Part shown: positions 1 through 8,589 of the stretch, in pieces
How positions within the stretch are numbered: the stretch's first letter is position 1
How the letters are laid out: every line of letters starts with the position of its first letter
NCBI GenBank assembly: GCA_034008185.1
Contig: CM067086.1
Location: 36,412,007 to 36,476,006 of the forward strand
Reading direction: 5' to 3'
Length of the DNA stretch: 64,000 bases
Source: Gorsachius magnificus
Lineage: Eukaryota; Chordata; Aves; Pelecaniformes; Ardeidae
The notes under the pieces: generated by a model
Database searches by the model: none
What the model was told of the DNA's origin: nothing
What the model saw: only the letters and a program-made list of their open reading frames with translations
Translations under genes and position numbers: made by a program

Positions 1-2170
1 TCCTTCATAAAATGTGTCCTTTAGTTTCAAACAGATCTTTATAGTTTGTGCTTCATTAAGTCTCTCCCCATTCCTCCCCAATCTATTTTTTTTTTTTTTT
101 TGGACTCTTCTTCAAAGAGCTTGCAGGTGAAGATTTAAAAGACAGAACAGACAGAGCAGGAGCTTCTTCCAGTAGTTCTGAGCCTTGGCTTTGGACAAAA
201 CAAAACTAAAAGTTGGGCAGCTTTCCTCAATGAAAGAAGTTACTAACGGTCTTTGCACCAAACCTAGGACTTTATCATGAACTCAAAGCTTGGGGAAAAA
301 AAAAAGCAAGAGAATACTGTAACAAACTTCGTACAGAGTTCGGTCTATTAATTGTTTCATGTTAGATATTCTATGTGTTTACCTCAATTGAAAAAAAAAG
401 AATGTTTTTGCTAGTATCAGATCTGCTGTGGAATTGGTATTGTATGTCCATGAATTCTTCCTTTCTCAGCACGTGTTCCTCACTAGAAGAAAATGCTGTT
501 ACCTTTAAGCTTTGTCAAAATTTACATTAAAATACTTGTATGAGGACTGTGACGTTATGTTTTAAAAAGAAAAAAAAAGGTGTTAAGTCACAAAATGCGG
601 TAATAAATATTTCATTTTTGATTTTTTGTTAGGCTTTTGTGTTTTTAATCATGCTCAGGAGAGACTGAAGTTGTCGGGAGAGATGTCTCAAATACATTTC
701 TTATCAGCATTGAGAAGAAAGGTTGGAAAAATCAGAAACAAGCTTGTCATCAGCATTAAGAGAGTAATTGAATGAAAGGGCATCTGAAGCTATATATTTC
801 TGCTGCTTATCGATATTATATTTATGCCAGATTAAACAGAATTGGAACTATTCTCTTACCAGCTTGCATTTCAGAGAGCTGTGTCTAATATCTGTACTGC
901 CTCCCGATAACATAGAAGCCGAGTTTGAGTTGCGAAGGCCCCGAGGCAAGGCCAGTAAGCCCGTGTGTGTTAAGTGTAGGGGGATGTGCACCCTTAACCA
1001 CCAGAGCCCCTAACTCCAGCTGTTTGGCTCAGAAGGGAAGAAGGGCCATTACACGGGAGCATGCCTGGAAGTTTTAGGAGGAGAAAAGCATCTTTGAGTT
1101 TAATGAGGGTTTTACCTGTGCGAGGATTGCGTGATCTGGCTTTTGAGATGGTTTTACCGCTTTTCTTGTCTTCAGTTGTTTTCAGAAGGAAAAAGAGAGA
1201 AAAAAATAAAAGAACATCAACTAATGAGGGAAAATGTTAATTTGGCATTTTGTGTATACATAGCTTGTGCAGAATCCTGTGTGAGGGCTTGGTTTTACTT
1301 AAACAAAAGCTTGTGGTGTTTAGAAGCAACTGGAGGGGAGTTTGAGCTAGGAAGGCGCCGGCGTGGCCCCAGACAGCCGCCTTCCACTGCCCTCCGTGGG
1401 CCTCTGCAGTCGGCCAGAGCAGGATGGGGCCCGAAGAGCAGGGGAAAGCTCTGGTTTTATTTCTGGGAGGAGGGGAGTGGGAAGGGGCTTGTAATTACCT
1501 TAACTTTCTAGGAAAGGACGTTACCAAATTCAACATCTGTAAATTTGTAACTCTTCTCCTTCCGCCTCCTCCTCCTCATTCCAACTGGCTGGGGTGTTAT
1601 TAAAAACTTTGACTGACAACTTTTACCTTTGGAATGTGGAAAGAAGCTCAGCCTCGTAGTTAATGTTTAATTTCTGAGCTGAGTAAATGGACCCACACTG
1701 CTGGTGACAGAAGGGAGGATGCCAGTAGAATGGGTGTGAGGATTTATTTAGCAATCGGGTCCTGCTTTGTGGGCGTCTTTTTAAGTCGTTCGTATGAAAT
1801 TTAAAGGATGATGATTCCCCGGTTGGCTTTGATGCTCTCTGCCCCAGTTAAAATCCCATCGACCCTTCAGTCGCGTTAAGAAGAGCACAGCCTGGGTCCC
1901 CATTTCCAAATTCTCTGATTGTTGTGGATGCAGAAAATACGAAGGCAAGATTGTTTGTGTTAGCGCTTTAACAGGGAGGCTTCTTCTTTTTTTTTTCTTT
2001 CTTCTTTAATCGGTACTTTATTTCCTTACAGATCTTTTCTTTATGATTTGAGGAGAAATGTCAGAAAACGTCCTCACTCTGGTAGAGGGACAGGGAAGAA
2101 TTTATTCATAGTCAATTACTGGTTTTTATAATGAACTAAATATTTGCATTGCTCTGTTGTCTTTTCTTTC
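1..2170. other. Unique AT-rich flank without a recognisable gene
   Basis: No coding exon is supported here. The first 650 bases are rich in short A and T runs and read like a vertebrate 3' untranslated region ending at the poly(A) signal near 602. From about 900 to 1450 the base composition rises and two related short motifs occur (near 921 and 1338). The region 1500-2150 is ordinary unique sequence with a T-rich pyrimidine tract near 1985-2015. The open frames at 768-1013 and 1131-1511 begin at non-ATG codons or lack any familiar domain, so they are not called as genes. Confidence 0.5.
602..646 (+). terminator. Possible polyadenylation signal with GU-rich downstream element
   Basis: A canonical AATAAA lies at 602-607, followed about 20 bases later by a T/GT-rich stretch (about 621-646). 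That is the usual order of hexamer and downstream element at a vertebrate cleavage site. The preceding 600 bases have 3'-UTR-like composition. If genuine, it would end a plus-strand transcript entering from the left edge. AATAAA is common by chance in AT-rich DNA, so the call depends on RNA evidence. Confidence 0.35.
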
Positions 2171-2212
2171 CTCCCCCCCCTCGCCCCCCCCCCGCCCCCC
2201 CCTTTTGGGCTG
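2171..2212. repeat. Long C-rich tract (G-quadruplex-prone on minus strand)
   Basis: Three to four runs of 8-10 C are separated by only one or two bases. The minus strand therefore carries long G runs with very short loops, a strong G-quadruplex pattern, and the plus strand could form an i-motif. It lies just upstream of the first CpG island. Run lengths in such tracts are often unreliable in assemblies. Confidence 0.75.
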
Positions 2213-2559
2213 TGCTCTCCGCGAGATGCGTTGCTGGAATACAAGGTACAATAATGTGCAGAGATTTCTCCATCTGAGATTTACTGTTTAGCATGGAAGG
2301 TTCCGATTTTGGTATTTTTAAGAACTGCTCAGCTGTCAAAAGCAACCAAAACGGGAATAATGTTTTGACAGCGGTATAGTGTTAAAGAAAATACTCTAGT
2401 CTGAATAAAAATTGCTTATGCTGTGGGAAACGAAGGGTAACAGCAGAAACACCTTTTGTTTACACACACACATGTTTATAATCCCAAACTTCCATTTCTC
2501 CGAGCGGGTCTGGGCTGGGAGTCTCAGTCACCACAACCGAGGGATTTTTCTTCCAGATT

Positions 2560-3245
2560 TTGCCGCCTTTAAGGCGAAGAGAGGAGGGGAGCGCACCTCC
2601 GCCGTCGCCACCGCCCCAGCCCTGCCCGCCGCGGCCAGCGGGCACCGCCGGCCCGAAGAGGAGATCCCCCCCCCCCCCCGCCGCGGCGAGGCGAGGGAGA
2701 GAAAATTGCCCCAGACCAGGTTTGCGAGGGCCGGGGGCCGGGGCGGGACCGGGGCCGGGGCCGGGCGGGGGAAGGGGTGCGGCGGAGGCACCGGCTGGAG
2801 CCGCGCTCCCGGCCGCTGCCGCCGGCGGGTTTCGCCCGTCGCTCCGGCAGCTCCCCTGGCTTCCCGCGGGGAGCGGGGGTCTCCAGGCGGCGCCTGTGCG
2901 GGGGTCGCCAGCCCCACGGCACCCCTGGGGCGCCCTCGGGGAAGAACCCCTCCCTCCGCCCCCGGAGCCCGAGAGGCACCCAAAGCCCTTTCCCGCGCTG
3001 CGCGGAGGGGCGCGGCGGGGTCCCCGCCGCCGGGAGGGCGCCTCCGCCCCGCGGGTCTCCCCTACCCCCTCGCCGAGGGAAAGCGAGGCCGGGTTTTTAA
3101 CTGTCCTGCGAGCGCCTTCGGGAAAACAAACCCCGACGACGCTGGCGAGGGGAGCGCCGGCTGCCGGGCCGGGGCGGGGGGGGCATCCCGGCGTCTTTGA
3201 GCTGGGAAGGACGGTGCGAGATTTGGGGGCGGGTGGGGGAGAGAT
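2560..3245. promoter_or_regulatory. CpG island 1
   Basis: The block is extremely GC-rich with dense CG dinucleotides, in sharp contrast to the AT-rich sequence on both sides. Long overlapping open frames occur on both strands (for example 2412-3200, 2460-3440, 2560-3432). They are expected when stop codons, which are AT-rich, are depleted, and none shows a recognisable domain. CpG islands of this size usually mark promoters or Polycomb-bound regulatory sequence. No TATA box or clear start site could be identified. Confidence 0.85.
2728..2777 (+). repeat. Imperfect GGGGCC-type G-rich repeat in CpG island 1
   Basis: Runs of three to five G alternate with CC or C, giving an interrupted GGGGCC pattern over about 50 bases. 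There are well over four G runs with short loops, so the plus strand has strong G-quadruplex potential. The unit resembles the hexanucleotide known from the human C9orf72 intron. That resemblance is one of unit only, and no shared origin is implied. Confidence 0.7.
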
Positions 3246-3429
3246 CTGCAAAGCCGATTTTAATATTAATAGTTTTGGTGGCGAGAAAGAGAGAGACAGA
3301 AGGGAGGTTGCTCCTCTGGGCAGAGTCTCTGCGACAGTGATGATGGATGACCCCGCACGGCTAAACAACTCCTCCCCTTCATCCCCGCACGGTGTCAAAG
3401 CTACTTTACTTGCAGCTTTAGGAATAAAA

Positions 3430-3640
3430 TAAATAAACACCCTCGGCCCCTTCCTCGCATCGATTTATGGATCATTGTGAATCAATTACTGCTCTCAATA
3501 TTTTAGAATCTGCTTACAGAGAAAGGGGGTCTGCGGCCGGAAAAACCCATTAATCTTTGCCTTAGTGAGAAACGCAGAGTCTTCTTGTATAGCTCTGTGA
3601 CTAAATAAAATCGCTGCCGATAATTCGGGTTTAACCATTT
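3430..3640. promoter_or_regulatory. Putative conserved non-coding element
   Basis: This is a compact AT-rich, complex, repeat-free block between GC-rich sequences, with motifs such as ATCAATTA and CCATTAATC that fit homeodomain binding. Its high complexity directly beside a CpG island is the usual appearance of a deeply conserved enhancer in developmental loci. Conservation itself cannot be seen in a single sequence. Confidence 0.3.
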
Positions 3641-4549
3641 TGTAAGAGCCGCAGGGCTGGGGAGGGGGTAGATATTGTAGGTGCGCATCTCCAAGAGCGA
3701 CTTTCAAACTTGGGGGGGTTGGGGGTCCCGCAAGGAGCGTCGAGAAAGAGCAGCGCATCCATACGGTGCGGACAACCCCATTGCTCAACTCTTCAGAGAA
3801 AAGGAGGGGGAAAAAAGAGAGAGTGAGAGAAAAAAAAAAAGAAGCAAGCCCCATAGCACCCCCCCCACCCCCTTCCCAAATACTCGATGTGGTGCCGTGG
3901 GAGGGAGCAGGGCCGGGGCTCGGGGCAGGGCGGCGGAGCGGAGCCCGGCTCGGTGGCTCCGTGCGATGGGAGGGAGGCTTCAGCAGAGGGACAGAAAGTG
4001 TGTGAAGTTGGGTTTCTGTCGCTTTCTCTGTATTCTCCCATTTGCAGCAGTGTTTGAGGATCTCAAGGTGTTTCTATGGCTACCTTGTGTATGTGGGAGG
4101 GTCACATGCGGGGGTGCCCGAGAGAAAAGGCAGCTCTTGGGTGATCATTTATCAATGTCACCCACATAATGATTCTCTCTGCAGCCTTCTATTGATGAGG
4201 ATAATTACATTAGCTCAGAGTGACTGATCAATGAAAAACCACCAAACAAAAACTTCTTTACTCTCCTATAATTCCAAAAACCGATACAGAAATAAGATAG
4301 AAAGCGAGGGTGGGATTTCCCTTTCCTTTCCCTTCAGCGATTTTTTTTTTTTAACGAACGAGGGGAAAGTAAGGAAATTTTATCCGATTAGTTTCCTCTT
4401 CAAAAGAGGCTACCGTTTTGTGAAAATGCTCCTTTAAACCTCTTGGCATCCCTCCTTGCCTGGTAAACGCAAATCGTTATTTAAAGTACGAACTGCCGCT
4501 TCTCCCCTGGATCCCAGATCCTTTGCTTTGACACTTGGGTTTTGTTTTC

Positions 4550-4590
4550 GAGGGGGGGTGGTGGTGGTGGTGGGGTGAAGGGGAGTGAAG
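4550..4590 (+). repeat. G-rich (TGG)n tract, G-quadruplex-prone
   Basis: A run of seven G is followed by five TGG units and further GGGG and GGG runs within about 40 bases. The plus strand satisfies the usual four-G-run quadruplex pattern. It lies alone between two CpG islands. Confidence 0.6.
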
Positions 4591-5059
4591 GCGGAGGGAA
4601 GAGTGCGAGAGTTGGGAGCTGCGACGAGGGCAAGGGAAGGCAAATAACTTTTCTTTCGCAATTGCGACTGCCTCTCCGTTTGTCAGGTTTTCTTTGTTTT
4701 TATCACTTCATAAAGTGGCTCGGTTAAAGCTGGAACGTGGCCTCCTTGAGATGCTGCGCTGTCGGTGAAAGTTTGCAATTAAATTACGGGTTCGTGCTTT
4801 CCAGAGTTAAAAAAAAATCAATGTTTTCTCAATTAAAGGGAGTTTTAATGCTTTTACTTGGGAGTTGTTAAGGACGCCGTAAATTTTACTGTACTGCCTC
4901 TCAGCTCCGAAGCCCTGCCCGGTGGACAGGTCGATACTCACGTTGGTTTTGGGGGGGAAGAGGTTGCCGCTGGTTTCGTTCTCTCTCTAAGGGGCCTTCT
5001 GCAGAAAGCTCAGTGGTTTGGAATAACTGCGGGACGAACCGGTGCAAAGGGGGAGGCAA

Positions 5060-5480
5060 GGCTATTCCCCCTGCCCTCCCCTCTCCCTTTCGTGCCGGCC
5101 GCCAGCTCGGGCGGCCGAGCCTGCCTTCGCCGTGCTCCCGCGGGGCGCAAGGGCGGTCGTGCAGCCGGGTTTATGGAGGCACGGAGAAACGCTTCCATTT
5201 CGGAGCACGTGTTGCGGAAAAATTCCCTCTTCCCCCCCCCGCCCCCCCTCCAGCTCCGAGGACGCCGGGCGGGGCGGGGCGGAGGCTGCGGGGCGGCTGC
5301 CGCCGGCTGGGGCTCCCCGGGCTGGGCACGGCCCCCCCCCGGCCGCCGGCCCGCGGGCTGCTCGGGGAGCTGCCTGCGGCCCGAGTGCCGGACCGTGCCC
5401 GGCCCCGGTCGAAGACCTGGCATTTCTGCAAGCCTCTGCTTCCAGAGGTGCCTGCGGGTCAGCGCTGGGACGGAAATGGA
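5060..5480. promoter_or_regulatory. CpG island 2 with GC boxes
   Basis: A GC-rich, CpG-dense block of about 420 bases. It contains overlapping Sp1-type GC boxes (GGGCGGGGCGGGGCGG at 5267-5282), a common feature of TATA-less promoters. The open frames covering it on both strands have no familiar domain and share the GC-rich bias. Confidence 0.75.
5267..5282 (+). promoter_or_regulatory. Triple overlapping GC box (Sp1/KLF-type)
   Basis: Three overlapping GGGCGG cores occur in 16 bases. Sp1/KLF proteins are known to bind this sequence. Whether a promoter is active here cannot be judged. Confidence 0.5.
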
Positions 5481-5929
5481 AGCCGGAATGGGCTGGCAGG
5501 GGCTTTTTTTCCGGGGGTTTTTTTTTTTTTTTTTTTTCTGTACCCCCCAGACTATTTGCAGGCTATCGCCGAGTAAAAGCTGATCCCGAACCCATTTACA
5601 CGGGGTTAATTCCTAGAGCCGCAGGAGAGTTCGTCCCCGGGCCGTGAGATCAGAAATAGGCCCCTTGTCGCCTGGGTTTGTCCGAAGCGTGTTTAAAATT
5701 CCTGAAATTAGCCCCATGAAGAACCGGCGCAAACTCCTTTGATTAAAGCGACTGTCAGATTCCTCGAGATTAGGAGGGAGAAAACGCAGAGTAGGATGTA
5801 TTTATTATTTATGCCATAGTCCACTGTGAACAGTTGGAAGGGGAGGATTAGAGAGCGCGTTTGAAAGAGAAGACAGAGAAACCGAGAGAGAGATGTAACA
5901 CTCTCTGCGGTTTGGACCAAGCTGCTTCA
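5481..5929. other. Inter-island segment with T20 run
   Basis: It carries a 20-base T run at 5518-5537 and then mixed unique sequence. The part from about 5690 to 5830 is complex and AT-leaning and could be part of a conserved element. No gene is seen. Confidence 0.45.
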
Positions 5930-6080
5930 TTTCTCCCCCCCGCCCCCCCCGCGCCTTCCCGCCCCGAGCTCCCCGGGCAGCCACCCCAGCTGCGCTCCCG
6001 AAACCGGGGGCCGCCGGCTCCCCCCCCGCCCGCCGCGCCGGCGGTCAGCGTCCCGCATCACTTCGTTAAGCGCCCGACGT
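5930..6080. promoter_or_regulatory. Short CpG island 3
   Basis: A CpG-dense, C-rich block of about 150 bases. It ends next to CGACGTCA (6075-6082), one base different from the perfect CRE palindrome. It is too short to satisfy strict CpG-island length rules, but it belongs to the same cluster. Confidence 0.5.
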
Positions 6081-6173
6081 CAGTAACCCGAGCTCTCTGA
6101 TTTTTCGCTCAAGTATTATATTGTTCCGCTCGCGCCTGGTGCGTGGCACTAACCCCGCTTTTTTCCTCGTGAA

Positions 6174-6205
6174 AAAAAGAAAAAAAAAAAAGGGGGGGGG
6201 GGGGG
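6174..6205 (+). repeat. A-rich run followed by G14 homopolymer
   Basis: A run of almost pure A (interrupted by one G) passes directly into 14 consecutive G at 6192-6205. Homopolymers like this are polymorphic and prone to sequencing error. Confidence 0.75.
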
Positions 6206-6395
6206 CACGGGACCCGACTTTCCACTCCCAGGCTTGTGCCTGTGTTTAGAAATGCAGGGCAGGGGAGAAAAACAAAGCCATCATCTGGTTCTCACCCAGC
6301 GGGTTTACTTTAGGACCGCACTTTAATGGGGGCGGGGGCCGGGGCACCGCAACCCTTGCATTTGGCTGAGGCGGAGGTGAGGAGTCCGGGAACAT

Positions 6396-6440
6396 CTTTT
6401 TTTCCTTTTTTTTTTTTTTTCCTTTTTTTTTTTTTTTTCT
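6396..6440 (+). repeat. Pyrimidine (T-rich) tract
   Basis: Three T runs of about 7 to 17 bases are separated by CC. This is a low-complexity homopyrimidine tract between a GC-rich patch and the AT-rich element that follows. Confidence 0.75.
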
Positions 6441-6469
6441 TCTGCGGCTGCGGCTCCCCAATTCGGAAA

Positions 6470-6905
6470 CATTTTCAAATCTATGAGCCTTGAATGGACA
6501 AATACTCGCTATTAATACGGGACATGGACGAGCGGCAAAAAACCTGAATGGAAACTGCGCGGCGGCTTTGGGAGAAACTAACGATGTGCTTCAGCTCTTG
6601 CCATTACCGGGAAGGCGAGGGGGGGAACCCCCTTCTGATTAATAACTAGCAGGGTAATGTTGAGGGCTTTTTCTGCCCGATTGCCTTTTTGAATTAGAGC
6701 CGATTTCTTCACACTTCAATAGGGCCTGTCTCTTTTAAAATGACTGACAGATTTGTTTCTCCTTTTTTCTCTCCCTGAGACTTAATGATGTAAATTTTCT
6801 AATTAGTTAAATCACGTTGCTTAAAGGCCTTAATATTTACCGGGCAAGGAATGATAGCCGCGTTCGGATCTCTCGAAATAACCAGCGAAATAACATTAGG
6901 CTTTT
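6470..6905. promoter_or_regulatory. Putative conserved non-coding element (enhancer-like)
   Basis: About 430 bases of complex AT-rich sequence sit between GC-rich blocks. It contains TGACTGACAG (6741-6750), which fits MEIS/TALE-type binding, TGATTAAT near 6636, and TAATTA at 6800-6805, a homeodomain core. It has no simple repeat apart from short T runs and no coding frame. By appearance it is one of the best conserved-element candidates in the window. Confidence 0.4.
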
Positions 6906-7035
6906 TAAGGGGGGGGGCGGGGGGGGGGAGCGGAGGGAGGGGCGGGCTGGGCAAATACCGCGCCCAAGGAGAGCTGAAGTTCAGCCCGGAGCTTCTTCCC
7001 TCCCTCCCTCCGCCCCCCGCGCCCCCGAACCCGCT
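6906..7035. promoter_or_regulatory. Short GC-rich patch
   Basis: It starts with a G-rich run (GGGGGGGGGCGGGGGGGG-like) and ends in C-rich sequence. It separates two AT-rich elements and has G-quadruplex potential near 6908-6945. Confidence 0.45.
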
Positions 7036-7059
7036 TTTATTTTTCAATCAGCTAAGATT

Positions 7060-7285
7060 TAATTAGGAGCCCCCAGGCCGGACGATCTGATATTTTCTCA
7101 TTAGTTTCCCATCAGTAATCTTGAGTGTGAGATTGGCTTAAAGGTTGTCAACATTTGACCAATTTTATTTAAGGCAAAGAAATCACGCGTCATAGCTCCG
7201 GGACCCGAGAACTGAAAATAAATCCTGCCCGGATCGGCGGAACTAACAGGCGAAAAAAATGTTGACAATTCGCCCTCGTGTTTAA
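7060..7285. promoter_or_regulatory. Putative conserved non-coding element with inverted motif pair
   Basis: AT-rich complex sequence abuts the largest CpG island. It contains TTGTCAACATTT at 7145-7156 and its reverse complement AAATGTTGACAA at 7257-7268. A third near-copy, TTGTCAACAT, occurs at 8633-8642. TAATTAGG near 7059 and CTCATTAG near 7097 add homeodomain-type cores. The sequence has the texture of a deeply conserved enhancer, but no alignment was possible. Confidence 0.4.
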
Positions 7286-7303
7286 TAAGTTGCATAACGC
7301 GGA

Positions 7304-7455
7304 GTGCACGCACGCACACGCGCGGGGAGCGGCGACCCGCGCGGCGGGGCGCGGGGCGGCCGGCACCGCGCACAGCGGGGCGGAGGGGTGCGGTGCTGTG
7401 CTGGGGGGGTGGCGGTGCGCACACGCGTGTGTTGGCTGTGTGCGCACACGCGTGT
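7304..7455. repeat. Three Z-DNA-prone alternating tracts, two of them a 25-bp-period duplication
   Basis: Strict purine-pyrimidine alternation covers 7304-7324, 7415-7432 and 7437-7455. The last two share the 16-mer GTGCGCACACGCGTGT at 7415-7430 and 7440-7455, exactly 25 bases apart. Each contains the palindrome ACACGCGTGT. Alternating GC/AC sequence is the classic Z-DNA-forming pattern. Confidence 0.7.
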
Positions 7456-7510
7456 CCGTGGGCGGGCGGGCGCGCGGCGCGGCGGCGCGGGCTGCCAGGC
7501 GCAACGTCGG

Positions 7511-7526
7511 AGCGCCCCCTGCTGGC
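7511..7526 (-). promoter_or_regulatory. CTCF binding site (near-consensus)
   Basis: Read on the minus strand the sequence is GCCAGCAGGGGGCGCT, which agrees with the vertebrate CTCF core (CCASYAGRKGGCR) at every core position. The motif orientation points toward lower coordinates. It lies within CpG island 4. CTCF at such sites commonly acts as an insulator or loop anchor, but its CpG could be methylated and occupancy is unknown. Confidence 0.7.
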
Positions 7527-7707
7527 CGCGCCCGGCGCCGCGGCGGAGGCGCGCCCCGGCGGCCCCGGCGCCCCGCACGAACGGAGCCCCCCGGCGCGCC
7601 CGGCCGCAGGCGCGGAGCAAAGCAACCGGGGGAGCGAAGCGGGGCGATGAAACACCGCCCACTGAGCGCCACGCGACCCCGGTAGCTTATAGGTAAGCCC
7701 ACGGTTT

Positions 7708-7726
7708 CACGTGTGTGGAACACACG
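7708..7726. promoter_or_regulatory. E-box overlapping a perfect 7-bp inverted repeat
   Basis: CACGTG (7708-7713) overlaps CGTGTGT-GGA-ACACACG (7710-7726), a perfect inverted repeat with a 3-base spacer. The geometry resembles a dimeric transcription-factor site. It lies 16 bases beyond the possible splice donor after 7692. Confidence 0.4.
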
Positions 7727-8167
7727 ACGGAAGGGCGCAATCAACCGACCCGCGGCGGCTTCGCCCCAGACCCTTCCCCTCAGAGCGAGCAGGCGGATCC
7801 GCGCCCGCCCCCGCCGCCCGCGCCGGGGCCGCCCCCCCGGGCAGGCTCCGCCGGGCCCGCGCCCGCGCCCGCCCGGGGCCCCGCTCACCGGCAGCCCCGG
7901 GGCGGGGGGGGGGGCGGCCGGGCAGGAGCGCGGGGTGCGGAGAGCCGGGACCGGGGTAGCGCTGCCGCCGCCGCGGGGCCCGGCCCGCCGGGAGGAGCCG
8001 CTGCGGCCGGGGCGGCGCGGGGTGCGGGGGGCGGCAGCGGGGGCAGAACCGCGCTGGGGAGCCGCCAGCAGAGCCAAAGACCGCCCGCCTTCCGAGAGGC
8101 ACCCCGGCCTCTTCGTGCAGCGGGGTGCCACGGTTGCATCTTCGTGGTTTAAAGCCTTATTCTGCCC

Positions 8168-8262
8168 ATTAAACCAAACCTAACCAAACCAAACCAAAAA
8201 CAAAACCCAAAACACGACAACAAACCAAACCAAACCCAAAGCACACAAACCCAGCACTCAAA
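8168..8262 (+). repeat. (AACCAAA)n-like low-complexity repeat
   Basis: About 95 bases consist almost entirely of A and C in units such as AAACC and ACCAAA. It follows CpG island 4 directly. Confidence 0.75.
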
Positions 8263-8589
8263 CCTGCGCCTAGTCCCGCTGGTTCAGGGCTGTGCCTAAG
8301 ACAGGGTCCAGCCCAAACAATGCCTTGCAGAAGATCTGGCTTGCTGGACCAAGACAGTAGTTGCTCAAATTTATTTTCTTTAAAAAAAAAAAAAAGTGCG
8401 TGTAAGGGAACGGGGGAGGGTGGAAGAGAATATTTCTCAGAATACCAGAAGACACCTTTCTTGAAACAAAGGCAAGGGGAATCATCTCAATTGCAAATCC
8501 ACCAGGCAGAGACCAAATAACAATATTTATAGGAAGGCATTCAAAAATACAATGTGCTTAAATAACAACAACAACAGCTTACTACCGTT

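Larger units (their letters stand above)
3246..5059. other. Inter-island segment, no gene
   Basis: Mostly moderate-GC unique sequence between CpG islands 1 and 2. It contains a putative conserved element (3430-3640), a short CpG-rich patch (about 3890-3990) after an A/C-rich low-complexity stretch, and a G-rich (TGG)-type tract at 4550-4590. The sequence CGCTGTCGGTGA near 4758 matches part of a known microRNA family but lacks the rest of it. No coding exon is supported. Confidence 0.5.
7290..8125. promoter_or_regulatory. CpG island 4 (strong)
   Basis: About 830 bases are extremely GC-rich and CpG-dense. The island includes three alternating purine-pyrimidine tracts, a near-perfect CTCF motif at 7511-7526, a possible splice donor after 7692 (TATAG followed by GTAAGC) and an E-box with an overlapping inverted repeat at 7708-7726. 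Long open frames overlap on both strands (for example 7190-8131 minus, 7713-8183 plus) and are bias artefacts. This is the best promoter candidate in the window, possibly for a non-coding transcript. Confidence 0.85.

Noticed and set aside
2412..3440. Long open frames on both strands (up to 326 codons) in CpG island 1
   Set aside because: Frames overlap in most registers, are Pro/Gly/Arg/Ala-rich and lack any domain, as expected where AT-rich stop codons are depleted by GC content.
4757..4768. Twelve-base match CGCTGTCGGTGA to the 3' part of the miR-181 family
   Set aside because: The seed half of the microRNA is absent and no hairpin arm is evident, so the match is coincidental.
7190..8183. 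Open frames up to 313 codons in CpG island 4
   Set aside because: Same GC-driven artefact. Both strands are open at once and no motif is recognisable.
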